The notes beneath the pieces were generated by a model. It worked only from the letters and a program-made list of their open reading frames with translations, did not search any database and was not told the origin of the DNA. 64,000 bases of DNA from positions 2,618,908-2,682,907 of the forward strand of contig NZ_CP009501.1 in NCBI RefSeq assembly GCF_000969885.1, read 5' to 3'. Positions 50,767 to 58,775 of this stretch are shown piece by piece. This DNA is from Methanosarcina thermophila TM-1. GTDB taxonomy: Archaea; Halobacteriota; Methanosarcinia; Methanosarcinales; Methanosarcinaceae. Position 1 is the first letter of the stretch. Each line of letters opens with the position of its first letter. The translations under genes were made by a program, and so were the position numbers.

Positions 50767-52308
50767 ATGGCAGACAACAAGAAAGCTGACTATATCCTGC
50801 CTGGAAGGGCAGAGTCTTACTGGCTGGCAACCACACCTGAATCCAGCTATCCTCCTCTTTCCGGAGATATTCATATAGATGTGGCAATTCTGGGAGGCGG
50901 GATAGTGGGTATTACAACTGCTTTCCTTTTAAAGGAAGCAGGGCTATCATCCGTGGCAGTGATCGAAGCGGATCGGATTATCAAAGGGGTAACAGGGCAC
51001 ACAACTGCGAAAGTTACATCCCAGCACGGTCTGATCTATGACCGCCTGATCTCAAAATTCGGAAAAGAACAGGCTCAGCAGTATGCAGACTCCAATCAGG
51101 CAGCCATAGAGAAGATAGCTTCCATAATAAGTTCAAAAGGCATAGATTGTGATTTTGTCCGCATGCCGGCTTACGTTTATGCCAGTTCAGAAGAGTCGAT
51201 TGTAAATATCCGGAACGAGGTAGATGCAGCTCAAAGCCTCGGGCTCCCGGCTTCATTTGAATCTGACCTTCCGCTGCCTTTTAAAACGTATGGTGCAGTC
51301 CTTTTCGGCAATCAGGCTCAGTTTCATCCCAGAAAATATCTCTGTGCCCTGGCAAAGGAGATTGAGGGTGATGGATGCCATATCTTTGAAAAGACGAGGG
51401 CATTGAAGCTCGAAGGAGATGGCCCTATAAAAATAATAACGAATAAAGGGATCATCAAAGCAAACAAAGTTATCCAGGCAACACATTTTCCGATTCATGA
51501 CAAACCCGGGTTGCTTTTCCAGCGCCTGTATCAGTCCCGCTCATATGCGCTGGGGGTTCGTATTGAAGAGCCTTTCCCACAGGGAATGTTTATCAGTGCC
51601 GAAGAACCCATCAGATCTCTGCGTTCCCAACCTGCAAGGGAGAGCGAACTGATAATTGTATCAGGAGATGGGCACAGGACTGGGGAGGGGAATGAAATCG
51701 ACCACTATCAAAATCTCGAGAAATGGATAAGATCGATCTACCCAGTCAACTCCATCGATTATCACTGGTCAACTCAGGATGTCATATCTGTTGACCATGT
51801 TCCCTATATTGGTCAGATTACCTCTGGTAACGAGAACCTGTATATCGCAACAGGGTTCCGGAAATGGGGTATGACCACAGGCACTGCTGCAGCGATGATT
51901 CTTACAGATATGATTCTCGGAAAGTCTAACCCCTGGGAAGAGGTATATAATCCTTCACGATTCAAACCTCTTGAATCGGCTAAAACTTTTTTCTCACAGG
52001 TTGCCGAAGCAACCAAAGGCCTTGTGGGAGAACGGATAATTCCTACTCATGAGAACGCCTCACAGATCTTGCCTGGAGAAGGTGCAATTGTCAAGATCGA
52101 AGGAGAAAGAGTTGCAGCATACAGGGACGAGGCAGGGGTGCTCCATACTCTTGACCCTTCCTGCAAGCACATGGGATGCATTGTCTCCTGGAACAGTGCG
52201 GAAAAAACCTGGGACTGCCCGTGTCATGGTTCCCGCTACAGCGCAACTGGAAAGGTAATCAAAAGTCCTGCAGTATATAGCCTTTCGGAAAAGAAAGTCA
52301 GGGAGTAA
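50767..52308 (+). CDS. FAD-dependent oxidoreductase with C-terminal Rieske domain, copy 1
   Basis: About 513 residues from ATG 50767 (an upstream ATG at 50710 would add 19 residues not present in the tandem copy). The N-terminus LPGRAESYWLATTPESSYP leads into a DAO-type FAD fold with ILGGGIVGITTAFLL and, later, FRKWGMTTGTAAAMILTD. The last 90 residues form a Rieske [2Fe-2S] domain with C-K-H-M-G-C and C-P-C-H-G; the extra cysteines in both motifs are those that form the disulfide in bc1-type Rieske proteins. It is cytoplasmic, without signal or TM. Substrate unknown; amine or aldehyde oxidation is typical of the flavin part. Confidence 0.9.
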   Translation: MADNKKADYILPGRAESYWLATTPESSYPPLSGDIHIDVAILGGGIVGITTAFLLKEAGLSSVAVIEADRIIKGVTGHTTAKVTSQHGLIYDRLISKFGKEQAQQYADSNQAAIEKIASIISSKGIDCDFVRMPAYVYASSEESIVNIRNEVDAAQSLGLPASFESDLPLPFKTYGAVLFGNQAQFHPRKYLCALAKEIEGDGCHIFEKTRALKLEGDGPIKIITNKGIIKANKVIQATHFPIHDKPGLLFQRLYQSRSYALGVRIEEPFPQGMFISAEEPIRSLRSQPARESELIIVSGDGHRTGEGNEIDHYQNLEKWIRSIYPVNSIDYHWSTQDVISVDHVPYIGQITSGNENLYIATGFRKWGMTTGTAAAMILTDMILGKSNPWEEVYNPSRFKPLESAKTFFSQVAEATKGLVGERIIPTHENASQILPGEGAIVKIEGERVAAYRDEAGVLHTLDPSCKHMGCIVSWNSAEKTWDCPCHGSRYSATGKVIKSPAVYSLSEKKVRE

Positions 52309-52435
52309 GATTCCAGTATCTTTTCAGGGCTGCGTGATTGCATCGGGCGAGGTCATTATCCTATAAGCGTTTGCCCTTTATCGATGAGAGAAGTGTTCGA
52401 TCTAGATAAACTAGAACAAAGGTTAAGTGAAAAGT

Positions 52436-53944
52436 ATGACACATGGGGAAAATACGGGTTATACTCTGCCTGGCAGGGCAGAATCATACTGGCTGGCAAC
52501 TACCCCTGAATCCAACTATCCTGCTCTTTCAGGGGATATTAATGTTGACGTAGCGATAATCGGGGGAGGGACAGTCGGAATTACTTCGGCTTTTCTTTTG
52601 AAAGAAGTGGGAATGTCTGTCGCAATTATTGAGGCAGACAGGATAATAAAAGGAGCTACAGGCTATACAACAGCAAAAATCACATCCCAGCACAACCTGA
52701 TTTATGACAGACTGATCTCAAAATTTGGAAGGGCAAAGGCGAAACAGTACGCTGAGGCTAATCAGGCAGCAATCGATAGAATAGAGTATATAGTTCGTTC
52801 ATGGGACATATCCTGTGACTTTGCTCACAAACCGGCGTATGTCTATGCAGGTTCTGAAGAATCTGCACAGAAAATTCTGGATGAGGTCCGAGCAGCCAGG
52901 AGCCTGGGACTTCCAGCCTCATTTGAAAGTAGTCTACCATTGCCTTTTGAGACCTACGGAGCAGTCCGCTTTAACAGACAGGCGCAGTTTCATCCTCGAA
53001 AATACCTCTGTGCCCTTGCCAGAGAGATTGAGGGAGATAATTGCTATATTTTTGAGAAAACTCGGGCACTCGGGATAGAAGGAGGAGAGCCCGTAGTAAT
53101 AAAAACCGATAGGGGAACAATAAGAGCTGATGATGTAATTCAGGCAACGCATTACCCGATCCTTGACAAACCAGGAGAACTGTTCAAAAAATTATCTCAA
53201 TCAATGTCATATGTACTTGGACTACGCATTCAAGAAACATTTCCGGATGGAATGTTTATAAATGCCGAGGAGCCTACCCGATCCCTACGCTCCCAGCCTG
53301 CTGAGGGAGGTGAACTTGTGCTTGCAGTTGGCGACGGGCATCCTACAGGGAGTGGAAATCCAACACATCAGCACTACAAGCAGCTCGAGGATTGGGTAAG
53401 GGCGATCTATAATGTAAGGTCTATTGACTATCACTGGTTAACTGAGGATGTAGTATCTGAAGATGGTGTGCCGCTTATAGGAAGGCTTACTCCGGACAGC
53501 GAACATTTCTATCTGGCTACCGGATTCGGAAAGTGGGGCATGACAACTGGCACTGCGGCAGCAGTGATAATCACGGATATGATTCTTGGCAGGGATAATC
53601 CATGGGTTGAGGTATACGATCCATCAAGGTTCAGAGAAATATCCGAACTCATTGCCCAGGAAGATCTCCCAGAAGTCGAACCAGGTCAGGGCGTACTTGT
53701 TGAAAAAGGAGAGGACAAAATGGCTGTATACAGGGACCCTCAGGGCATACTTTATACTCTCAATCCTGCCTGCAGGCACATGGGATGCACGGTATCCTGG
53801 AACGATGCTGATAGAACCTGGGACTGCCATTGCCACGGTTCTCGTTATAATGCCAGGGGAGAAGTAATTCAGAGTCCTGCCGTTTATGGGCTTCTGGAGA
53901 AGAAAGTAAAGGAACAGAACCAGTATGGTGATTTCGAGGAATAA
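52436..53944 (+). CDS. FAD-dependent oxidoreductase with C-terminal Rieske domain, copy 2
   Basis: About 502 residues, a tandem paralogue of the preceding gene with the same domain order. FAD-binding IIGGGTVGITSAFLLKE is near residue 37; the Rieske motifs are C-R-H-M-G-C and C-H-C-H-G. Most blocks are identical to copy 1 (LPGRAESYWLATTPES, PFETYGAV, QFHPRKYLCALA), but copy 2 lacks about 25 residues before the Rieske domain and has a longer acidic tail. GTG 52427 is an alternative start closer to AAAGGT. The 127-bp spacer has no promoter-like TATA, so both may be on one transcript. Confidence 0.9.
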   Translation: MTHGENTGYTLPGRAESYWLATTPESNYPALSGDINVDVAIIGGGTVGITSAFLLKEVGMSVAIIEADRIIKGATGYTTAKITSQHNLIYDRLISKFGRAKAKQYAEANQAAIDRIEYIVRSWDISCDFAHKPAYVYAGSEESAQKILDEVRAARSLGLPASFESSLPLPFETYGAVRFNRQAQFHPRKYLCALAREIEGDNCYIFEKTRALGIEGGEPVVIKTDRGTIRADDVIQATHYPILDKPGELFKKLSQSMSYVLGLRIQETFPDGMFINAEEPTRSLRSQPAEGGELVLAVGDGHPTGSGNPTHQHYKQLEDWVRAIYNVRSIDYHWLTEDVVSEDGVPLIGRLTPDSEHFYLATGFGKWGMTTGTAAAVIITDMILGRDNPWVEVYDPSRFREISELIAQEDLPEVEPGQGVLVEKGEDKMAVYRDPQGILYTLNPACRHMGCTVSWNDADRTWDCHCHGSRYNARGEVIQSPAVYGLLEKKVKEQNQYGDFEE

Positions 53945-54270
53945 CCTATCTGTCTGAATACATCCTAAGCGGCATAGTTCCCAAAGTTTTTTTAACCTAT
54001 TGAGCTTGACTCTTAATTTTTTTCATTTATAATATATTCTTACCATACGATGAACTCTATTGAATATATTTCTATGTATATCCCTGTGTATTAAGATTAA
54101 ATTTTGAGAACAATTTCCTACATTATTCTCTCTGTAGCTGCAAACAATTTGAAAACTCGAGAAAAGTATTCTTTTCTTTAAATTTATCTCATATTTATCC
54201 TAAATTTTATATACTGTTCTCCCCTTTATACATTAATACATTTTATTTTTTCTTATTTATAGGCTGTGGG
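53945..54270. other. 326-bp AT-rich intergenic region
   Basis: No gene or clear structure is seen. It should hold the promoter of the CHASE4-type kinase; TTTATATACTG near 54205 is a TATA candidate. Confidence 0.45.
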
Positions 54271-56364
54271 GTGTCCATAATAGATATTAGCAAAAAAGTT
54301 TTTATAATAACTATTTTGATTTTTTCAATCTTTGTTGCGGCATTTACATTAACTCATAACATGCAGCTCTCGAACTTTCTGGAGCTTGAACATAATGATA
54401 CATTGGAGAATGTAGAAAGAGTGCAGAATGTCGTTTCAGCTGAACAGGAATACCTGGATTCCATTGTGCAGGATTGGGCATGTTGGGATGATACTTATGA
54501 ATTTATTGAGAATGGAAACCCGCAATATATCGATGTAAATCTTCAGAATCAGACCCTTGCAGGAATCAAGATTAATGTGATGATTTTTGTAAATGAATCC
54601 GGAGACGTGGTCTATGCAAAATCAATAGATATTGATACCGCAGAAGAGGTATCGGTCCCTCAGGAGTTACTTCAACTGATAAAAGACGGAACTCTTCTTA
54701 CAAAAGCAGAAAATGATACTATAAGCGGTTTTGTTTTGCTTCATGAAAACCCTATGTTTATTTCCTGCCATCCTATTCTTACAACAAAGCACCAGGGGCC
54801 TGTGAGAGGCACTTTGATTTTCGGAAAGCTCTTTGATAATACCTATCTTGACTACTTTGAAGAAGTGACCCTTTCTTCCCTTTCGATGTACAGGGTTGAT
54901 AAGGATTTGCCTCCTGATTTCCAGACCAAACTCAAATTTTTTTCGGAAAATCTTGACAAAACTATTGTTGAGCCCCTTAGTGAGGAGAGAGTAGCTGGCT
55001 ATTTTGGATTACAGGATATCTCAGGCAAGCCTGCAATTATTATGAGAACGGATTCTCCAAGAGAACTTTACTCACACGGCGAAAAAACCCTGAATAACGT
55101 GTACCTTTTCCTTCTGCTAACCGGACTTGTGACCGGAGCAGGAATCAAGTTTGCATTTGACAGATTATTCATCTCAAGATTAACAGGAATTGATAATTTC
55201 GTTACCCGGATCAGATCAGAGAGGGATCTTTCCCAAAGGTTGTCCCTTGATAATAATGATGAACTCTATTGCCTTTCAAGAGAGATTAATGGAATGCTAA
55301 ATGAGATTTACCTTGCAGAACAGGAATTAAAGGCACAGGAACGAGAAAAGAAAGTCCTGCTCGATTCCCTGAATGAGCTGGTTATTTTCGTAAGCTCTGA
55401 GCTTAAAATTATCTGGGTAAACAGGGCTGCCCTTGAATGTATGAACATAGAGCTTCAAAAAGCAGTTGGAATGTCCATTAAAGATATTCCTGGTACAGTT
55501 GGTCTTCTGTCCAGCTACCTGAATTTTGAGCGGATCTTTGCAACAGGCAATAAAAAATCAGGGGAATTTACTACAGATGATGGCAGAACCTGGTATATTC
55601 AAGCAATTCCTGTAACCGGAGAGGATGGAAAAGTTATAGGCATCCTTGAGATGTGCAGGGACATTACGGAAAATAAAAAAGCTGAGCAGCTGCGGAAGAA
55701 AGAGGTCAACCATAGAATTAAAAACAACCTGCAGATTGTTTCGTCTCTGCTTGATCTTCAGGCTGAAAAGTTCAGTGACAGAAAAGTCATTGAAGCTTTT
55801 AAGGAAAGCGAAAGCCGTATTCTATCGATGTCTCTTATTCACCAGGAACTCTACGAATCTGGAAAACTGGATTCTCTTGATTTTTCGTCCTATCTCCATA
55901 AACTTATAACCGATCTTATCAAATCATACAACACCAAAACCGGCGAAATTCGCGTAAAGCTTGATCTCAGTACTGTTTTCTTCGAAGTTGATACTGCAGT
56001 TTCCCTGGGCATTATAATAAATGAAATGTTTACAAATTCTATTAAGTACGCTTTTCCAGCAGGAGCAGGTGGGGAAATCTCGATTTCTCTGGTCAGAGAA
56101 GAATCTATAGAAGAAATAACAGGGAATAATTCCACTGACACAGTTCTCTCTGAGAGCCCAGAAAAGCTTTCCGGAACGAGTAAAAATTATAAGCTTATTT
56201 ATGCAGACAATGGAAAAGGGTTTCCGGAAGAATTCGATTTCAGGAACCCTGAAACTCTGGGGTTGCAGCTAGTAAACGCTCTTATAAGCCAGATAGAGGG
56301 CAGTTTAGATCTGGAAAGGGGAAACGGAACAAAGTTTATTATACATTTTAAAAGTGAGCTTTAG
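54271..56364 (+). CDS. membrane histidine kinase (CHASE4-like, HAMP, PAS)
   Basis: A 697-residue sensor kinase starting at GTG. TM1 is at about 8-30 and TM2 at about 272-295; between them lies an extracellular domain of about 240 residues with the CHASE4-like pattern DWACWDDTYEFI and NLQNQTLAGI. HAMP (about 297-350), PAS (about 360-468, ending CRDITENKKA), HisKA_2 (EVNHRIKNNLQIVSSLLDLQ, His near 481) and HATPase (GIIINEMFTNSIKYAF, DNGKGFPEEF) follow. It would sense an extracellular or membrane signal. No response regulator is next to it. Confidence 0.93.
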   Translation: MSIIDISKKVFIITILIFSIFVAAFTLTHNMQLSNFLELEHNDTLENVERVQNVVSAEQEYLDSIVQDWACWDDTYEFIENGNPQYIDVNLQNQTLAGIKINVMIFVNESGDVVYAKSIDIDTAEEVSVPQELLQLIKDGTLLTKAENDTISGFVLLHENPMFISCHPILTTKHQGPVRGTLIFGKLFDNTYLDYFEEVTLSSLSMYRVDKDLPPDFQTKLKFFSENLDKTIVEPLSEERVAGYFGLQDISGKPAIIMRTDSPRELYSHGEKTLNNVYLFLLLTGLVTGAGIKFAFDRLFISRLTGIDNFVTRIRSERDLSQRLSLDNNDELYCLSREINGMLNEIYLAEQELKAQEREKKVLLDSLNELVIFVSSELKIIWVNRAALECMNIELQKAVGMSIKDIPGTVGLLSSYLNFERIFATGNKKSGEFTTDDGRTWYIQAIPVTGEDGKVIGILEMCRDITENKKAEQLRKKEVNHRIKNNLQIVSSLLDLQAEKFSDRKVIEAFKESESRILSMSLIHQELYESGKLDSLDFSSYLHKLITDLIKSYNTKTGEIRVKLDLSTVFFEVDTAVSLGIIINEMFTNSIKYAFPAGAGGEISISLVREESIEEITGNNSTDTVLSESPEKLSGTSKNYKLIYADNGKGFPEEFDFRNPETLGLQLVNALISQIEGSLDLERGNGTKFIIHFKSEL

Positions 56365-56680
56365 GTCTGCAGCAGATAACAGGATTGAAACAGGGGCGAA
56401 GATATAAACGGCTTTACAGGAAATCATTAACCACGAAAAGCACGGAAAACGCAAAATAGAGAAAATATGGGTACAACCCGTCATGCTTTCCGTGTATTCC
56501 GCAGTTATCCGCAGTTATGAAGTAAGCGAAAATATCTTAGAAGGTATTTTTAAACTATTTTACCTTAGAAACTTTATTTTTAATCTGTTTAAGCTTATTT
56601 AGAGGTTCTCTACAGAACCGAATAAACTAAAACAAGCAAATCGTTATTTTTTACCCATTCAACAATTCGCCACTTACCTG
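56365..56680. other. 316-bp intergenic region with inverted and direct repeats
   Basis: CACGGAAA near 56440 and TTTCCGTG near 56486 are inverted copies flanking a short loop. CCGCAGTTAT occurs twice in a row at about 56498-56518. The text ACCACGAAAAGCACGGAAAA resembles a repeat seen between genes in many unrelated genomes. No gene is supported; a transcription terminator for the kinase is plausible. Confidence 0.5.
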
Positions 56681-57361
56681 TTATTTCTCTTCCAGAAGAT
56701 ATTTTTTAAACCATTCTCCAGCCAAATCTGCAACTTCTTCCAGTGCGCCCGGCTCTTCGAAAAGATGAGTTGCTCCGGGAACGATTTTAAGTTCTTTTTG
56801 CTCTGTCTTCAACCGGTCTAACGCCCACTGATTCATCTCGATTACCTGAAAATCCCGCCCGCCCACAATAAGCAGTGTTGGAGCCTTTACATCTGGCAGA
56901 GCTTTTTCAGCAAGATCAGGTCTTCCTCCCCTGGAAACGACTGCTTTTACAACATCTGCATGCTCTTTTGCAGCTATGAGTGCGGCTGCAGCTCCTGTAC
57001 TGGCGCCAAAATAACCTATATTGAGGTTTTTAGTATCAGGATTGCTCAAAAGCCAGTTTGTAACCCCAACAAGCCGGCTTGCAAGCAGGTCAATATCAAA
57101 CCTGAGATGAGCCGTTACCATGTCAATTCTCTCCTCTTCGGCTGTCAACAGGTCGAATAGCAGCGTTCCGAGGCCTTCCTTCTGAAGTTCCTGCGCAACA
57201 AACCTATTCCGCGAGCTAAAACGACTGCTTCCGCTGCCGTGTGCAAAAACAACAATTCCTTTCGCTCCTTCAGGAATAGTGAGATTCCCTTCAAGTGTGA
57301 TAGAATCAATTGGGATTTGAATCTCATTACTGCTCTTACTTTTACTCGATAATTCGCTCAT
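56681..57361 (-). CDS. dienelactone-hydrolase-type alpha/beta hydrolase
   Basis: A 226-residue alpha/beta hydrolase. The nucleophile is S121 in GYFGASTGAAAAL, the acid is in LIVGGRDFQVI and the histidine in PGATHLFEEPG. The oxyanion-side loop is VVFAHGSGSSRFS. Such DLH-like proteins are often encoded next to, or fused with, a phosphoribosyltransferase domain, and here the PRTase gene lies 67 bases upstream on the same strand. The natural substrate is unknown. Confidence 0.9.
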   Translation of the reverse strand: MSELSSKSKSSNEIQIPIDSITLEGNLTIPEGAKGIVVFAHGSGSSRFSSRNRFVAQELQKEGLGTLLFDLLTAEEERIDMVTAHLRFDIDLLASRLVGVTNWLLSNPDTKNLNIGYFGASTGAAAALIAAKEHADVVKAVVSRGGRPDLAEKALPDVKAPTLLIVGGRDFQVIEMNQWALDRLKTEQKELKIVPGATHLFEEPGALEEVADLAGEWFKKYLLEEK

Positions 57362-57428
57362 GCAAATCCCCCCAAAAAGTTCTGCTATTAATCACAGATT
57401 CGGATATAAGCAGATATTAATTCAGTTT

Positions 57429-58082
57429 TCATTTAGCTGGAAGAGCTCTTGCTTTTTCCAGGAGTTCAATTACTTCTTCGTCAGTTGTCTGTCTGAAATC
57501 GACGTACCAGGCTCCAACTCCATAGAAAGGTTCAGGCGTAGTCACACATATTACTTCGTCTACTTCCTTTTTGAAAAACTCGCATGTATCGGGTGCAGCT
57601 GTGGGCACTGCAACAACGATTTTAGCCGGGTTTTTGGTTTTAAGGGCAGCTGCAGCTGCACGCATTGTTGCACCTGTAGCAAGGCCGTCATCTATCAAAA
57701 TTACAGTCGCCCCACTTATATCGGGCTTGGGTCTATCTCCACGATAAAGGCGTTCCCTGCGCTCAAGTTCCCTGAGCTCATTCGCAGCTACGGTAGCAAT
57801 TACTCTATCGGGTACGTGAAACGACCTGACAACATCTTCGTTCAGCACACGGATATCGTTGGAAGCAATAGCTCCCATTGCCAGTTCTTCATTTCCAGGC
57901 ACTCCCAGTTTCCGTACTATAAACACATCCATCTTTACATTCAGTTCCTTTGCAACCTCAAATGCCACTGGGACGCCCCCGCGTGGGAGTGCGAGTATCA
58001 ACACATCCGGACGATTTGCATATTTAGAAAGCTCTTTTGCCAGCCTTCTTCCAGCATCCACTCTATCTTTAAAAATTGACAT
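57429..58082 (-). CDS. phosphoribosyltransferase-family protein
   Basis: About 217 residues from ATG 58082 (M5 of the longest frame). The PRPP-binding motif VILIDDGLATGATM is at about 127-140, and the N-terminal ALPRGGVPVAFEVA and VRKLGVPGNEELAMGAIA are typical of the type I PRTase group paired with DLH hydrolases. It has no hood domain assigning a known base, so nucleobase salvage is only one option. It is upstream of the hydrolase gene in a two-gene operon, a pairing found in many bacteria and archaea. Confidence 0.9.
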   Translation of the reverse strand: MSIFKDRVDAGRRLAKELSKYANRPDVLILALPRGGVPVAFEVAKELNVKMDVFIVRKLGVPGNEELAMGAIASNDIRVLNEDVVRSFHVPDRVIATVAANELRELERRERLYRGDRPKPDISGATVILIDDGLATGATMRAAAAALKTKNPAKIVVAVPTAAPDTCEFFKKEVDEVICVTTPEPFYGVGAWYVDFRQTTDEEVIELLEKARALPAK

Positions 58083-58094
58083 ATTTTCCCTCAA

Positions 58095-58433
58095 CCCTGT
58101 TGACTGAATTAATTGATAAGATAAACTATGATAATTATATTATATGTCCAAACTCTTAAACGTATAAGTATAAAATTAAGCTTAAAATATTATATAATTA
58201 CTTCTTTATATGAAGTGAAAGCCAGAAAAAATTATATTTTAAAAACAATTATTCTTTTTCCCAGATGTGTCGCCCATGTGGAATCAAAAAATTCCATCAG
58301 GGCTTAAAATATTTGATGCCAATATATATTTTGTCTGCATCTTATTTTTTGAATAATTAATTTAAAATAATTCATGTCCTTAATATATTGTGGAGTTAGG
58401 AAGTAAGTCGAGTATGTAATAATTAAAAGAATT
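58095..58433. other. AT-rich stretch upstream of the structured RNA
   Basis: No gene is supported. TTAATATATTG around 58380-58390 is a TATA candidate about 25-30 bases before 58412, which would start a transcript shortly before the structured segment. Confidence 0.45.
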
Positions 58434-58554
58434 GCCTGGAGGCCTATCCTGCTCGGAATCGATATGTCTGGGGGGGAAATATCATCTGGGCTGCTGTATT
58501 GGGGGGATACGGTAAACGGGATAAGAGCCTCCGGGCTTCTCCTTAATCTTTTTT
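58434..58554 (+). ncRNA. candidate multi-branched structured RNA with G-rich loops
   Basis: GCCTGGAGGC (58434-58443) pairs with GCCTCCGGGC (58527-58536), 10 pairs with one G-U. Inside, TATCCTG (58445-58451) pairs with CGGGATA (58517-58523). Two hairpins branch from this: GATAT/ATATC (58461-58465, 58479-58483) with a loop containing G7, and TGCTGTAT/ATACGGTA (58492-58499, 58507-58514) with a loop containing G6. A T6 run at 58549-58554 follows. GC content is far above the flanks and no reading frame is conserved across it. It may be a free regulatory RNA or a riboswitch-like leader of the kinase gene 220 bases downstream. Confidence 0.6.
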
Positions 58555-58775
58555 CTGCATCCGTCCTGCTCTTCCCTCTCCATTCATCCTTGTAAGGCTT
58601 TGCAGGTCTAAAACTATACCAGGTTTTATTATGGGTTTAAAGCTGCTTTGTACGCCTAAAAATTTAGTGTAAACAAACTCAATTATTATAGATACTTATA
58701 GATACTTAACCCTTCAAGGCTTATATATAATGGGGGTAACTGAACATCTTAGACGTCAGGGAAAACACGCTAAAA

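Noticed and set aside
57360-58079. 239-residue plus-strand frame, Cys/His-rich
   Set aside because: Antisense to the phosphoribosyltransferase; the apparent Cys/His motifs are an artefact of the reverse strand.
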